This document shows, in pieces, positions 1 to 8,998 of a stretch of 64,000 bases of DNA (position 1 is its first letter; each line of letters opens with the position of its first letter). A program made the position numbers and the translations under genes. The stretch is from NCBI GenBank assembly GCA_963713545.1, contig CAVQME010000013.1, positions 24,479 to 88,478 on the forward strand. Direction: 5' to 3'. Under the pieces are notes generated by a model that did not search any database, was not told the DNA's origin, and saw only the letters and a list, made by a program, of their open reading frames with translations. This DNA comes from CAVPLM01 sp963713545. Lineage in GTDB: Bacteria; Actinomycetota; Thermoleophilia; RBG-16-64-13.

Positions 1-1460
1 ACGGGAACGAAGCGCAGATCACATCGGGCACCCTCGCCTACGCGATGGGCAGCGGCAAGCCTGTCGTTTCCACGCCCTACTGGTACGCTACCGAGATGCT
101 GGCCGAGGAGCGTGGCGTGATCACGCCCTTCGGGGATGCAGAAGCATTGAGCGCCAACGTTCTTGCGCTCCTGGACGATCCGGTCCGGCGCCATGCCATC
201 CGCAAACGAGCCTACCTGTTCACACGGGATGCGATCTGGAGCAAGGTCGCTCAGGACTACTTCACCGTGTTTGCGGAGGCGAAGGAACGCGGTCAGCGGC
301 AGCCGACCCGGCGATTCCAGGCCCGGGCGGTTCTCAAGGCGGCTGCGGCCCTGCCAGAGATCAACCTCGAGCACCTGCGGCGGATGACAGATAGCACCGG
401 TCTAATGCAGCACGCCATGTTCAACGTACCCGACCGCATGCACGGCTATTGCACGGACGACAATGCCAGGGCCCTCGTGCTCACCGTCTCCGCTCAGGAC
501 CTCCTGCCCGGGGACGAAGCGCTCGCTTCCATGAGCGCGCGCTATCTCGGCTTCTTGACGCACGCCCTAAACCCGGAGACGACGCGCTTCCGCAACTTCA
601 TGTCCTACGACAGGCGGTGGGAGGAGACCGAAGGCTCGGAGGACAGCCAGGGGCGGGCGTTGTGGGCCCTGGGAGTCACAGTGGGCTGTGCTCCGGATAC
701 GGGGCAGCTGGCAGCGGCAACTTCGCTCTTCAACAAGGCGCTTCCGCTCGCCGAGACCTTCGTGCACCCGCGGGCGTCGGCTCTGGCGCTGATCGGCATA
801 AACGCGTATCTCGAGAGATTCACTGGAGGGACCGGAGCGAAGCGTGTCGCCAGAATCCTTGCGCGGCACATCCTCCGTGACTTCAAGCGGAATGCCACTG
901 AAGACTGGTATTGGTTCGAGGACATCCTCACCTACGACAACGGGAAGCTGGCCCAAGCCTTGCTTGCGACAGGCACATTGCTGGAAGACGCAAGGATGGT
1001 GGAGGTGGGTATCAAGGCCCTTGAATGGCTCACCGAAGTGCAGACCTCAGCCGGCATGTTCCGCCCCGTCGGCAACGATGGTTGGTACCGAAAAGATGGC
1101 CATCGGGCGCGGTTCGACCAGCAGCCGATAGAAGCTCAGTCGATGATCGAAGCGTACGCCGCGGCATACTCGGCCACCGGGGAAGGTCGTTGGGCGGATC
1201 TGGCTGAGCTGGTGTTCCAGTGGTACCTCGGCTGGAACGATCTCGGCGCCCCGCTCTGGGACCCAGCAACCGGGGCATGCTACGACGGCCTCGGGCCGGA
1301 GGGCCCCAATCTGAACCAAGGGGCCGAATCGACCCTGGCCTGGCTCCTTTCACTGGCCGACATGTACAAGCTTCGTGCTGCGCGCTCCATCACAGTTCCG
1401 GTGCCACTCCACGCGCTGAGCGGCAAGAGTGATCGGCTACAGGGGAGCGCAGCAGAGTGA
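1..1460 (+). CDS. Glycosyltransferase (GT4-type C-terminal half) with helical-barrel tail, 5' partial
   Basis: The reading frame is already open at base 3 (GNEAQITSGTLAYAM...), so the gene begins before the window and the first in-frame ATG at 45 is internal. The opening stretch (SGTLAYAMGSGKPVVSTPYW, then a dip-helix region) is the nucleotide-sugar-binding end of a GT4 glycosyltransferase. After about residue 110 it changes to a long all-helical domain containing DRMHGYCTDDNARAL and repeated W-rich helices, as in six-hairpin (alpha/alpha) sugar-binding or hydrolase domains. It overlaps the next gene by 4 bp (GTGA), indicating an operon with two GH130 proteins and a GT4-cupin fusion. Its role is inferred to be assembly of a mannose-type glycan; donor and acceptor are unknown. 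Confidence 0.85.
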   Translation, partial: GNEAQITSGTLAYAMGSGKPVVSTPYWYATEMLAEERGVITPFGDAEALSANVLALLDDPVRRHAIRKRAYLFTRDAIWSKVAQDYFTVFAEAKERGQRQPTRRFQARAVLKAAAALPEINLEHLRRMTDSTGLMQHAMFNVPDRMHGYCTDDNARALVLTVSAQDLLPGDEALASMSARYLGFLTHALNPETTRFRNFMSYDRRWEETEGSEDSQGRALWALGVTVGCAPDTGQLAAATSLFNKALPLAETFVHPRASALALIGINAYLERFTGGTGAKRVARILARHILRDFKRNATEDWYWFEDILTYDNGKLAQALLATGTLLEDARMVEVGIKALEWLTEVQTSAGMFRPVGNDGWYRKDGHRARFDQQPIEAQSMIEAYAAAYSATGEGRWADLAELVFQWYLGWNDLGAPLWDPATGACYDGLGPEGPNLNQGAESTLAWLLSLADMYKLRAARSITVPVPLHALSGKSDRLQGSAAE

Positions 1461-2410
1461 GCCAGGACGCGGAAGAGCTGTTCACCCGTTATCCGGGCAA
1501 TCCCATCTTGACTGCGAAGGACATCCCCTACCCGGCCAATTCCGTGTTCAACGCTGGGGCGGTGAAAGTGGGCGACGAGAGTCTCCTCCTTCTGAGGGTC
1601 GAGGACAGGCGCGGACTATCACATCTGACCGTCGCCCGAAGCAAGGACGGCCTCACGAAATGGCGGGTCGATCCTCGTCCGACGCTCGCCGCCGACCCGG
1701 TGGGCCATCCGGAAGAGATATGGGGCATCGAGGATCCTCGCATCTGCCGCATGGACGGTGAGACGCGCCACATCGTCGCCTACACGGCCTACTCGAAGGG
1801 GGGGCCGCTTGTCTCCCTCGCGACAACCGAAGATTTCGAGCAGTTCCAGCGCCTGGGTCCGGTGATGCCGCCGGACGACAAGGATGCGGCGATCTTTCCT
1901 GTGCTCTTTGGAGGCCGGTACGCCATGCTCCATCGCCCGGCGGCCACCATGTTAGGCCTCGGCGCGCACATCTGGCTTTCCTACTCACCGGACCTGAAGC
2001 ACTGGGGGGACCACCAGATCGTGGTACGTGCCCGCCATGGCGGCTGGTGGGATGCCAACAAGATCGGCCTATCGCCGCCGCCTTTGCGGACGGACGAAGG
2101 ATGGCTCGTCATGTATCACGGAGTCCGTTTAACGGTCTCCGGGGGCATCTACCGACTGGGACTGGCTTTGCTCGACCTGGAGGACCCGGCCAAGGTCCTT
2201 CTGCGCGGCGACGAGTGGGTCCTCGCCCCTGAGGAGACCTACGAGCGCGAAGGCGACGTGCACGACGTGGTCTTTCCCTGCGGCTGGATCGTCGAAGGGG
2301 ACGACCTGCGGCTCTACTACGGAGCGGCCGACACCAGCATAGCCGTGGCGACCGCGAAAGTCTCAGAGCTGCTCGATTGGCTCCATCAGCACTCGGAAGC
2401 CTGCCAATGA
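1457..2410 (+). CDS. GH130-family glycosidase/phosphorylase
   Basis: This 317-residue protein matches the five-bladed propeller GH130 family (beta-mannoside phosphorylases and hydrolases). The N-terminal YPGNPILTAKDIPYPANSVFNAGA is typical, as is GIEDPRI (about residue 95), which carries the conserved acidic residue. It starts with GTG inside the stop of the preceding gene (GTGA overlap) and ends overlapping the next ATG (ATGA), so it is translationally coupled on both sides. In the family such enzymes cleave beta-mannosides with phosphate or water. The presence of glycosyltransferases and a mannose-6-phosphate-isomerase-like domain next door fits mannose chemistry. The exact linkage cannot be told from sequence. 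Confidence 0.9.
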   Translation: MSQDAEELFTRYPGNPILTAKDIPYPANSVFNAGAVKVGDESLLLLRVEDRRGLSHLTVARSKDGLTKWRVDPRPTLAADPVGHPEEIWGIEDPRICRMDGETRHIVAYTAYSKGGPLVSLATTEDFEQFQRLGPVMPPDDKDAAIFPVLFGGRYAMLHRPAATMLGLGAHIWLSYSPDLKHWGDHQIVVRARHGGWWDANKIGLSPPPLRTDEGWLVMYHGVRLTVSGGIYRLGLALLDLEDPAKVLLRGDEWVLAPEETYEREGDVHDVVFPCGWIVEGDDLRLYYGAADTSIAVATAKVSELLDWLHQHSEACQ

Positions 2411-3816
2411 AAGCTGTCGATGAAGGAGAAGAAAAGCTGGTCGGGATGCGAATAGCGATGCTCTCGCCGGTCGCCTGGAGGACCCCCCCTCGCGACTACG
2501 GGCCCTGGGAACAGGTGGTCTCGTTGCTCACCGAGGGTCTGGTAAAGCGAGGAGTCGACGTGACCCTGTTCGCGACGGCGGACTCGTTGACCACAGCGAC
2601 GCTGCACGCCGTGGTCGCTCGGGGCTACGAGGAAGACGGCGGACCGGAACCCAAGGTATTGGAATGCCTCCACATCGCGGAGGTATTCGAGCACGCCGAC
2701 GAGTTCGACCTCATCCACAATCACTTCGACTTCCTCCCGCTGGCCTGGTCCAGGCTCACGACGACGCCGGTGGTGACGACGATCCACGGCTTCTCCTCGG
2801 ACCGCATACTTCCCGTGTATCGCAAGTACGACAAGGACGCTTACTACGTCTCCATCAGCAACGCCGATCGCTCGCCCGATCTGACCTACATCGCGAACGC
2901 GTACCACGGCATCGATCTGAACGCCTTCACCTACCGAGACGAGCCGGGCGACTACCTGCTGTTCTTCGGCCGCATCCACGAGGACAAGGGAGCCTCCGAG
3001 GCGATCGAGATCGCGCGCCGCGCAGGCCGGCGGCTGGTCATGGCGGGGATAATCCAGGATCGGGAGTACTACCGAGAGAAGGTCGAGCCTTTCCTGGACG
3101 ATACGAGCGTCACGTATGTGGGCAGCGTCGGGCCGTCGAAACGCAACGAGCTTCTGGGCGGCGCCTACGCGCTCCTCCATCCCATCAGTTTCGCGGAACC
3201 GTTCGGCCTTTCCGTGGTGGAAGCAATGGCGTGTGGCACCCCTGTGATCGCTTTTGCCAAAGGGAGCATGTCCGAGGTCGTTGCCGACGGCGAGACCGGC
3301 TTCCTGGTGAAGACGGTCGATGAGGCCGTTGACGCGGTGGCCCGAGTGCCCGAGCTCGAACGGGCAGCGTGTCGAAGACGCGTGGAGGAGCACTTCTCGG
3401 TCGACCGGATGGTGGATAGGTATCTGGACATATATCGGGAGATACTGGGGTGCTCGCGGAGGGAGAGCCAACGGCCCTGGGGCTTCTACGAGGTTCTGGA
3501 GGACTCCCCCAGGTACAAAGTGAAGCGCATCCAGGTGCATCCGGGGAAGCGGCTCAGCCTGCAAAGACATAGGCAGCGCTCGGAGCATTGGACCGTGGTC
3601 GAAGGTGAGGGGCTCGTCACCCGGAACGAGGAGTATCGATCGGTAGGGCCCGGGAGCTCGCTCGATATCGACCGCGACATGATCCATAGGATCGAGAATC
3701 GGGGTACTAAGCCCCTGGTGTTCATCGAGGTGCAGCGGGGAGACTACCTCGGGGAGGATGATATAGAGCGCCTCGAGGACGACTTCGGTCGCACGAAGAA
3801 CTCGAGTGCCGCATGA
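2407..3816 (+). CDS. GT4 glycosyltransferase fused to a mannose-6-phosphate isomerase type II cupin
   Basis: Residues 14 to about 350 are a GT4 glycosyltransferase: MRIAMLSPVAWRTPP at the start, LIHNHFD, then LLFFGRIHEDKGA and the SFAEPFGLSVVEAMACGTPVIA donor-binding segment. From about residue 360 the protein turns into a cupin like the C-terminal part of ManC/type II phosphomannose isomerase: RPWGFYEVL, KVKRIQVHPGKRLSLQRH, EHWTVVEGEG and IHRIENRG. The nucleotidyltransferase part of ManC is absent. The ATG at 2407 overlaps the GH130 stop; a second start at 2446 (MRIAML) is a good alternative. This fusion suggests sugar-phosphate isomerisation or sensing tied to mannosyl transfer. That functional link is inference. 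Confidence 0.88.
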   Translation: MKAVDEGEEKLVGMRIAMLSPVAWRTPPRDYGPWEQVVSLLTEGLVKRGVDVTLFATADSLTTATLHAVVARGYEEDGGPEPKVLECLHIAEVFEHADEFDLIHNHFDFLPLAWSRLTTTPVVTTIHGFSSDRILPVYRKYDKDAYYVSISNADRSPDLTYIANAYHGIDLNAFTYRDEPGDYLLFFGRIHEDKGASEAIEIARRAGRRLVMAGIIQDREYYREKVEPFLDDTSVTYVGSVGPSKRNELLGGAYALLHPISFAEPFGLSVVEAMACGTPVIAFAKGSMSEVVADGETGFLVKTVDEAVDAVARVPELERAACRRRVEEHFSVDRMVDRYLDIYREILGCSRRESQRPWGFYEVLEDSPRYKVKRIQVHPGKRLSLQRHRQRSEHWTVVEGEGLVTRNEEYRSVGPGSSLDIDRDMIHRIENRGTKPLVFIEVQRGDYLGEDDIERLEDDFGRTKNSSAA

Positions 3817-4736
3817 TCCTGCGCCACGAAAAGAACCCGATCCTCGCCAAGAGCGACATCCCCTACCCAGTAGCCACTGTGCACAACCCCGGGGCGGTCA
3901 AGTATCAAGGTCGCTACCTCCTGCTTTTTCGCTCGCACCTGCGGAACGGCCGCTCCATCATCGGGCTCGCCGAGGGCGACGACGGTTTCGTCTTCAAAGC
4001 GAGGCCAGAGCCGTTTCTTCGGCCCGCGAAGGAAGGGGTATTCGCGGAGTATGAGGAGTGGGGGGTCGAGGACATGCGAGTGTGTCCGTTCGACGGGGAA
4101 TTCTTACTCACCTACTCCGCCTATTCCCGGCACGGGGTGCGGGTCGCGCTCGCTCGGACCACCGACTTTCGCGAGGTCGAGCGCGTCGCTCTCATCACCC
4201 AGGCGGACTCCCGTAACGTGGTGCTCTTCCCTCAGCTATTCGAGGGCCGGTACGCCAGGTTGGACCGTCCCCACTCCGAGATCGACCCCTGGAGCATATG
4301 GATAAGCTACTCGCCAGACCTTGTTCACTGGGGCGATTCCCGCGTGGTGATGAAGCCGGTCGGCTATCACTGGGACCACATGAAGATAGGACCGGGAGCC
4401 ACTCCGATCAAGACCGCCCGGGGTTGGCTCCACATCTACCACGGAGTCTTTCCGACCATGGATGGCTCCGTCTACCGGCTGGGAGTGGCTCTGCACGATC
4501 TGGAAGACCCGTCCAGGGTGCTGGGGGTCGCCGACGAGTGGATCCTTGAGCCAGAGGACCCCTGGGAGCGAGTGGGCTACGTGCACAACGTGGTGTTCTG
4601 CTGTGGGGCCATCCCCGAGGACGATGGGACGCTCAAGATCTACTGGGGCGGGGCCGACACGGTCGTGTGTGCCGGGACCGTCCGTACCGAAGAGCTTGTC
4701 GATCTCTGTCTTGGTGACTCGCGGCCGCCCACGTGA
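3813..4736 (+). CDS. Second GH130-family glycosidase/phosphorylase
   Basis: This is a 307-residue paralogue of the GH130 protein at 1457-2410, with NPILAKSDIPYPVATVHNPGAV at the N-terminus and the same order of propeller blades. The EDPR-type motif reads GVEDMRV here, so Pro is replaced by Met while the Glu-Asp pair and Arg are kept. It starts ATG inside the stop codon of the GT4-cupin gene (ATGA) and is the last gene of the coupled four-gene operon. Having two diverged GH130 copies in one operon suggests different linkages or opposite ends of one substrate; this is inferred. Confidence 0.88.
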   Translation: MILRHEKNPILAKSDIPYPVATVHNPGAVKYQGRYLLLFRSHLRNGRSIIGLAEGDDGFVFKARPEPFLRPAKEGVFAEYEEWGVEDMRVCPFDGEFLLTYSAYSRHGVRVALARTTDFREVERVALITQADSRNVVLFPQLFEGRYARLDRPHSEIDPWSIWISYSPDLVHWGDSRVVMKPVGYHWDHMKIGPGATPIKTARGWLHIYHGVFPTMDGSVYRLGVALHDLEDPSRVLGVADEWILEPEDPWERVGYVHNVVFCCGAIPEDDGTLKIYWGGADTVVCAGTVRTEELVDLCLGDSRPPT

Positions 4737-4891
4737 CCTCAGCAGCGTAGGCTTTGCCCTGCGGTTTCGTACCGCACGATGCTGCGGAGGCAAGACCTAG
4801 ACCCTTGACTGGGTCCAGCGCCAGACTTGTTGCTCTCCGTGACGGCGGCGTATCGTGTTCATGAACCGCCCCGCCATTGACGGAGAAAACC

Positions 4892-5071
4892 ATGCTCAAG
4901 TTCATAGTGACCGTGAAGAGAGCCGACGGCAGTTCCGACGAAGAAGCCATAGAAGCCGGCGAGTGGGAAGTGCAAGGCGGAGCGCTGCTCCTGTTTACAC
5001 GCGTAGGTCCTAAGCACCTGGTCAAAGCCTACGGACCGACCGGCTGGGTCTCTTTCGTGATAGCACAGTAG
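4892..5071 (+). CDS. Small hypothetical protein (59 aa)
   Basis: The ATG at 4892 has GGAG at 4882-4885, six bases upstream, which is better than the TTG at 4877. The 59-residue product (MLKFIVTVKRADGSSDEEAI...) has alternating hydrophobic residues typical of a small beta-rich fold, ending GWVSFVIAQ. No known family is recognised. It stands alone between the glycan operon and a lipoprotein gene on the other strand. Confidence 0.55.
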   Translation: MLKFIVTVKRADGSSDEEAIEAGEWEVQGGALLLFTRVGPKHLVKAYGPTGWVSFVIAQ

Positions 5072-5168
5072 ACGCTCGACAAGCCACAGAAGAACGCCCG
5101 CGCGAAGCCGCAGGCGGTCGAGGCGGACACTCGGTTTGGAGTCCGGCGCCCGCTGCCTCCCTCCGCCG

Positions 5169-5801
5169 TCAACCGGCCGAGGACAGTGAGAACCCCAGTG
5201 CCCGCTCGAGAGTGCTACGGGCAGCGGCGCCTTCTTGCCAGGCTGCCGCGATGGTGGCCATGGTCGCGAAGGAGCGCATGGCTTTCCCCTCTTCCAGGGC
5301 CGCTGCAAGCTCGTGCACGCCCCCGGCCAGGTCTTCCAGGGAGGCGAGATAAGCGGCGTGGGCCGAGGACAACCCCGGCGGCGGCTGGATGCCTCGGAGG
5401 TCGCGCACCATATTGCTCAGCGACCGGTCCAGGTCCTTCGCGGCCTGGATCTCCTCTTTCGACGCACGGAGGGGGTTCTCCATCGAGCTGATGACGGCAT
5501 AGCCGGTTCTTAGGTCGGCCGCGTATCTGTTTTTCCATGCCCGCATCTCGACCCTGTAGCTCTCGAGAGGACTCAGAGTCGTCGAGGTAGTCGAGGTGGT
5601 GGAAGTCGTCGTGCGCGCAGTAGAAGTGGTAGTGCGCACGGTCGTCGTGGTTCTGGCCGTCGTGGTGGTCGCCGTCCCGGCCGTTGCCTGCGGCGCGGCA
5701 ATGCGGGGCGGACGAAGCAGATGAAGAACGTCCACACAACCGGTCGCAACGAAAACAGTGAGGACCAGGACGATCCCCACCGACACGTACCTCAGCCTCA
5801 T
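5169..5801 (-). CDS. Secreted lipoprotein with Thr-rich linker, function unknown
   Basis: The start at 5801 is chosen because AAGGTGGAG lies just upstream and the product then begins with a signal peptide (MRLRYVSVGIVLVLTVFVATGC) whose lipobox ATGC directs lipid attachment. A Thr-rich linker of about 35 residues follows, rich in TTTT and ARTT units. The mature C-terminal part (about 130 residues) is helical and has no Cys. The layout (lipobox, Thr linker, helical domain) matches actinobacterial surface lipoproteins. No family could be named. It diverges from the aminomutase operon. Confidence 0.7.
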   Translation of the reverse strand: MRLRYVSVGIVLVLTVFVATGCVDVLHLLRPPRIAAPQATAGTATTTTARTTTTVRTTTSTARTTTSTTSTTSTTLSPLESYRVEMRAWKNRYAADLRTGYAVISSMENPLRASKEEIQAAKDLDRSLSNMVRDLRGIQPPPGLSSAHAAYLASLEDLAGGVHELAAALEEGKAMRSFATMATIAAAWQEGAAARSTLERALGFSLSSAG

Positions 5802-5979
5802 CACTCCACCTTTGTGAGTACTCGCGGCGCAACTCCCTCTCGAGTTACTGTGGACGGCTGGACGTGGCTCGGAGGTTCCCCTCGCGGCCCCAGTGGCCGC
5901 CGGTCTTCTGTGAAGGGCCGAAGAAACAGAGCTGTACGATATCCTATCCGCGGGGGCCGGTGAATAGAGGAGATGTATC

Positions 5980-7641
5980 ATGAATCGAGGAGGATCGGAC
6001 ATGTCGAGCAATCCAGGGTTCGGTGTCGCTGATCCGGCAGGAAGAACGATCGCCTCGACGATCACGCCGGATGACATCGAGGCCATGATGACCCACTACG
6101 AGTACTCGCCCGAGACACGGCAGATCGTCCTGACCGAGAACCTGCTGCCGGTCGGGCTGCTCGCCCGCCTTCACGCGACATATCCGCAGCACTCGGGGCT
6201 TCTCCAGCAGGGGAAGGTGTTGTTCTCCGGGCGTGATCACTATTCCGGGCTCTCGGGGTTCCGGCAGGTCGTGGGGATCCTGGCGGAGCACGGGGTCCAC
6301 CTCAGCGACCTGACCGAGCGGGAGCTCTTCGTGGAGGTCTACCGGTTCAAGGCGTCACGTCACGCGCTCAACAGCATCGACTGGCAGGACTACGAGCGCG
6401 ATTCGATGTTCCAGCTCATGTTTCCCCAGCCGGGGGTGATGCGACCGGACCTGCTCGAGCGCTACACTGCCGAGAAGTCGGCGGAGGAGCGGTCGCGCAT
6501 AGCGAGCGACTACGTCCACGAGACGAACCCCCACGACGGCCACCAGCTGCTCAACAAGCCCTGGATCGAGCGGGACGACGGCGGGATCGAGCTCGTCGAG
6601 GGCAGCCAGCACAAGTACCCGCCGTGCCAGCTGGTCTTCGACAAGACGACGCAAGAGTGCTTCGCGTTCTGCTCCTACTGCTTCCGCCATGCGCAGGTCC
6701 GCGGTGACGAGGACATGTTCGTCCAGGAAGACATCGACCAGGTCCACGCCTACCTGCGCGAGCATCCCGAGGTGACCGACCTGCTGATCACCGGCGGCGA
6801 CGCCGGGTTCATGCCGGTCGGGCGCCTGCGTCAATACGTCCTCCCGATCCTCGAAGACCGCCGACTGCTGCACGTCCGTACCATTCGCCTGGGCTCGCGC
6901 ATGCTCACATACGAGCCGGAGAGGATCCTTGCGCGGAGCTACGACGAGATGCTCGCCCTGTTCGACCTGATGAACGACAATGGTCTGCAGATGACCTGGG
7001 TGGCCCACTTCTCCACTCCTCGCGAACTGCTCAATCCCAGCACGATCGCCGCCGTGCGTCGGCTGCAGCGCCATGGCGTGGTCGTCCGCAGCCAGAGCCC
7101 CATCATGAACCACATCAGCCTGTTCACGGACGATCAGGGCAAGGTGGACGTCGAGCGCTCGGCCCAGAATTGGATCGACCTGGCCAACATCCTTGGGACC
7201 CTGCAGATCCGCTTCCACTCGATGTACTGCGCGCGTGTCACCGGGGAGCATCACTACTTCACCGTGCCGATCGCCGACATCGACAAGGTCTTCAGCCTGG
7301 TCTTTCGCTCGGTGTCTTCGCTGAGCCGGCCATCGCGGTACATAACCATGACCACGTCGGCCGGCAAGATCTCCATCCTGGGAGTGGCCGAGGTCGCGGG
7401 GCGGAAGGCGTTCGTGCTGAAGTTCAACGAGGCCCGAAACATGGAGTGGATGGACCGAGTCTTCCTCGCTCAGTACGACGAGACGACCAATCGCGTCGAT
7501 CTCCTCACGCCGTTCGACACGCCGGAGTTCTTCTTCGAGAAGGAACTGCGCGAGATCGAGCAGCAGTTGATGGAGGTGCACCAGCGAGCGGGGGCTGCTC
7601 ACAAAGAGGGGACCCCGCAAGGAGCGGGAGCCGACGCGTGA
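5980..7641 (+). CDS. KamA-family radical SAM aminomutase (lysine 2,3-aminomutase-like)
   Basis: The 553-residue protein carries the radical-SAM cluster motif C227-x3-C231-x2-C234 (ECFAFCSYC), the SAM-site motif LLITGGDA (about 268-275) and IRLGSRMLTYEPERI, all in the order of lysine/glutamate 2,3-aminomutases. The PLP-binding lysine segment is SAGKISILG (K463), where classic enzymes have GGGGK. The family moves an amino group between C2 and C3 of an amino acid using SAM and PLP, and works anaerobically. Substrate residues differ from lysine enzymes, so the amino acid is not assigned. GAGGAG precedes 5980, and a second start at 6001 also has GGAGG. Its stop overlaps the next GTG, making a four-gene operon. 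Confidence 0.85.
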   Translation: MNRGGSDMSSNPGFGVADPAGRTIASTITPDDIEAMMTHYEYSPETRQIVLTENLLPVGLLARLHATYPQHSGLLQQGKVLFSGRDHYSGLSGFRQVVGILAEHGVHLSDLTERELFVEVYRFKASRHALNSIDWQDYERDSMFQLMFPQPGVMRPDLLERYTAEKSAEERSRIASDYVHETNPHDGHQLLNKPWIERDDGGIELVEGSQHKYPPCQLVFDKTTQECFAFCSYCFRHAQVRGDEDMFVQEDIDQVHAYLREHPEVTDLLITGGDAGFMPVGRLRQYVLPILEDRRLLHVRTIRLGSRMLTYEPERILARSYDEMLALFDLMNDNGLQMTWVAHFSTPRELLNPSTIAAVRRLQRHGVVVRSQSPIMNHISLFTDDQGKVDVERSAQNWIDLANILGTLQIRFHSMYCARVTGEHHYFTVPIADIDKVFSLVFRSVSSLSRPSRYITMTTSAGKISILGVAEVAGRKAFVLKFNEARNMEWMDRVFLAQYDETTNRVDLLTPFDTPEFFFEKELREIEQQLMEVHQRAGAAHKEGTPQGAGADA

Positions 7642-8348
7642 TCGACAAGCGCTGGGACTCCGCGGCCGCTGCGGTGGCCGACATCTCTGATGGCGCAACC
7701 ATCATGATCGGGGGGTTCGGTGAGGCCGGCAGCCCGATCGAGCTGATCCACGCCCTCATCGACGCCGGCCCGCGGAAACTCACCGTCATCAGCAACAACA
7801 CCGGCAGCGGCCGGGTCGGCCTGGCGGCGCTGATCGCCAACGGTCAGGTGAGCAAGATGATCTGCTCGTATCCGCGCAGCGCAAACTCCATGGTCTTCCC
7901 GGAGCTCTACCGCCGGGGGGAGGTAGAGTTGGAGCTGGTGCCGCAGGGCACGCTGGTCGAGCGCATCCGGTGCGGAGGCGCAGGGATCCCGGCGTTCTAC
8001 ACGCCCACCGCCGTCGGTACCGTCCTCGCAGAGGGAAAGGAATCGCGCTCGTTCGGTGGCTCGGAGTACCTCTTGGAGTATGGCCTGAGGGCGGACTTCT
8101 CTCTGGTGAGGGCCGATCGAGCCGACCGGTACGGCAACCTCGTCTACCGGCGAACGGCGCGCAACTTCGGGCCGATCATGTGTACCGCCGCTCTGACCAC
8201 CATCGTGCAGGTCCGTGAGATGGTGGAGCTGGGCGGGATCGATCCCGAGCATGTCGTCACGCCGGGCATCTTCGTCGATCGCGTGGTGGCCATCCCTCAC
8301 CCGCAGCAGGAATCGGTGCTGGTCAAGGAAGGACGGTGCTATCCGTGA
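7638..8348 (+). CDS. 3-oxoacid CoA-transferase subunit A
   Basis: The GTG at 7638 overlaps the aminomutase stop (GTGA), giving a 236-residue protein. It begins DKRWDSAAAAVADISDGATIMIGGFGEAGSPIELI, the classic glycine-rich start of family I CoA-transferase A subunits, and includes the later VRADRADRYGNLVYRRTARNF segment. With subunit B it moves CoA from a donor acyl-CoA to a carboxylic acid, commonly a 3-oxoacid. A longer frame opens upstream but lies inside the aminomutase gene and is not used. The setting suggests activation of a keto acid made by the aminotransferase two genes downstream. Confidence 0.9.
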   Translation: MIDKRWDSAAAAVADISDGATIMIGGFGEAGSPIELIHALIDAGPRKLTVISNNTGSGRVGLAALIANGQVSKMICSYPRSANSMVFPELYRRGEVELELVPQGTLVERIRCGGAGIPAFYTPTAVGTVLAEGKESRSFGGSEYLLEYGLRADFSLVRADRADRYGNLVYRRTARNFGPIMCTAALTTIVQVREMVELGGIDPEHVVTPGIFVDRVVAIPHPQQESVLVKEGRCYP

Positions 8349-8998
8349 AGGGTTGGACCCGCGAGCAGATGGCCCAACTGGTCGCCGCCGACATCCCGGA
8401 CGGCGCGTACGTGAATCTCGGCATCGGCATGCCTGAGCTGGTGGCCCAATTCGTCCCGGACGACAGGGAGTTCATCTTCCAGACCGAGAACGGTCTGCTG
8501 GGCATGGGGCCTACCCCAGCTCCAGGCTGCGAGGACCCCGAGTTGATCAATGCCGGCAAGAAGCCGGTGACCGCCATTCCCGGTGCCGCCTACTTCCATC
8601 ACGCCGATAGCTTCACAATGATCCGCGGCGGCCACATCGACGTCTGCGTGCTGGGAGCGATGCAGGTATCCGCCCGGGGCGACCTGGCCAACTGGTCCAC
8701 CGGGGAGGCCGGAGCCGTCCCCGCGGTCGGTGGAGCCATGGACCTCGTCGGCGGGGTGAGACGCATCCTGGTCATGACCGAGCACACCACCAAGAGCGGC
8801 GAGCCCAAGATCGTGGCCGAGTGTACCTATCCCCTCACGGGTAGGGCCGTGGTGGACTGCATCTTCACCAACCTCGCAGTCCTCGATGTGACGAACGACG
8901 GTCTGGCGGTGCGCGAGCTGGCGCCCGGCGTGACCTTCGATGAGGTCCAGGCCCAGACGGGCGTGCCCTTGCTAAGATCGATACGGGAGGAAGCGTGA
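8345..8998 (+). CDS. 3-oxoacid CoA-transferase subunit B
   Basis: This is the catalytic B subunit of about 217 residues. YVNLGIGMPELVAQFV is followed by the active-site motif FQTENGLLGMGP, whose Glu forms the acyl/CoA-thioester intermediate, and later GAMQVSARGDLANW. The GTG at 8345 overlaps the A-subunit stop (GTGA); a GTG at 8336 is an alternative with AAGGA nearby. It is followed without a gap by the aminotransferase gene. The A/B pair order and size are normal for the acetoacetate or 3-oxoadipate transferase families; the acyl substrate is not determined. Confidence 0.9.
   Translation: MKGWTREQMAQLVAADIPDGAYVNLGIGMPELVAQFVPDDREFIFQTENGLLGMGPTPAPGCEDPELINAGKKPVTAIPGAAYFHHADSFTMIRGGHIDVCVLGAMQVSARGDLANWSTGEAGAVPAVGGAMDLVGGVRRILVMTEHTTKSGEPKIVAECTYPLTGRAVVDCIFTNLAVLDVTNDGLAVRELAPGVTFDEVQAQTGVPLLRSIREEA

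Noticed and set aside
2386..3687. 433-codon minus-strand frame
   Set aside because: It is antisense to the GT4-cupin gene, which is coupled to its neighbours.
5980..7641. Naming the aminomutase as lysine 2,3-aminomutase
   Set aside because: Substrate-binding segments and neighbours differ from known lysine fermentation genes, so the substrate is left open.
6355..7698. 447-codon minus-strand frame
   Set aside because: It is antisense to the radical-SAM aminomutase and rich in low-complexity Val/Glu/His codons.
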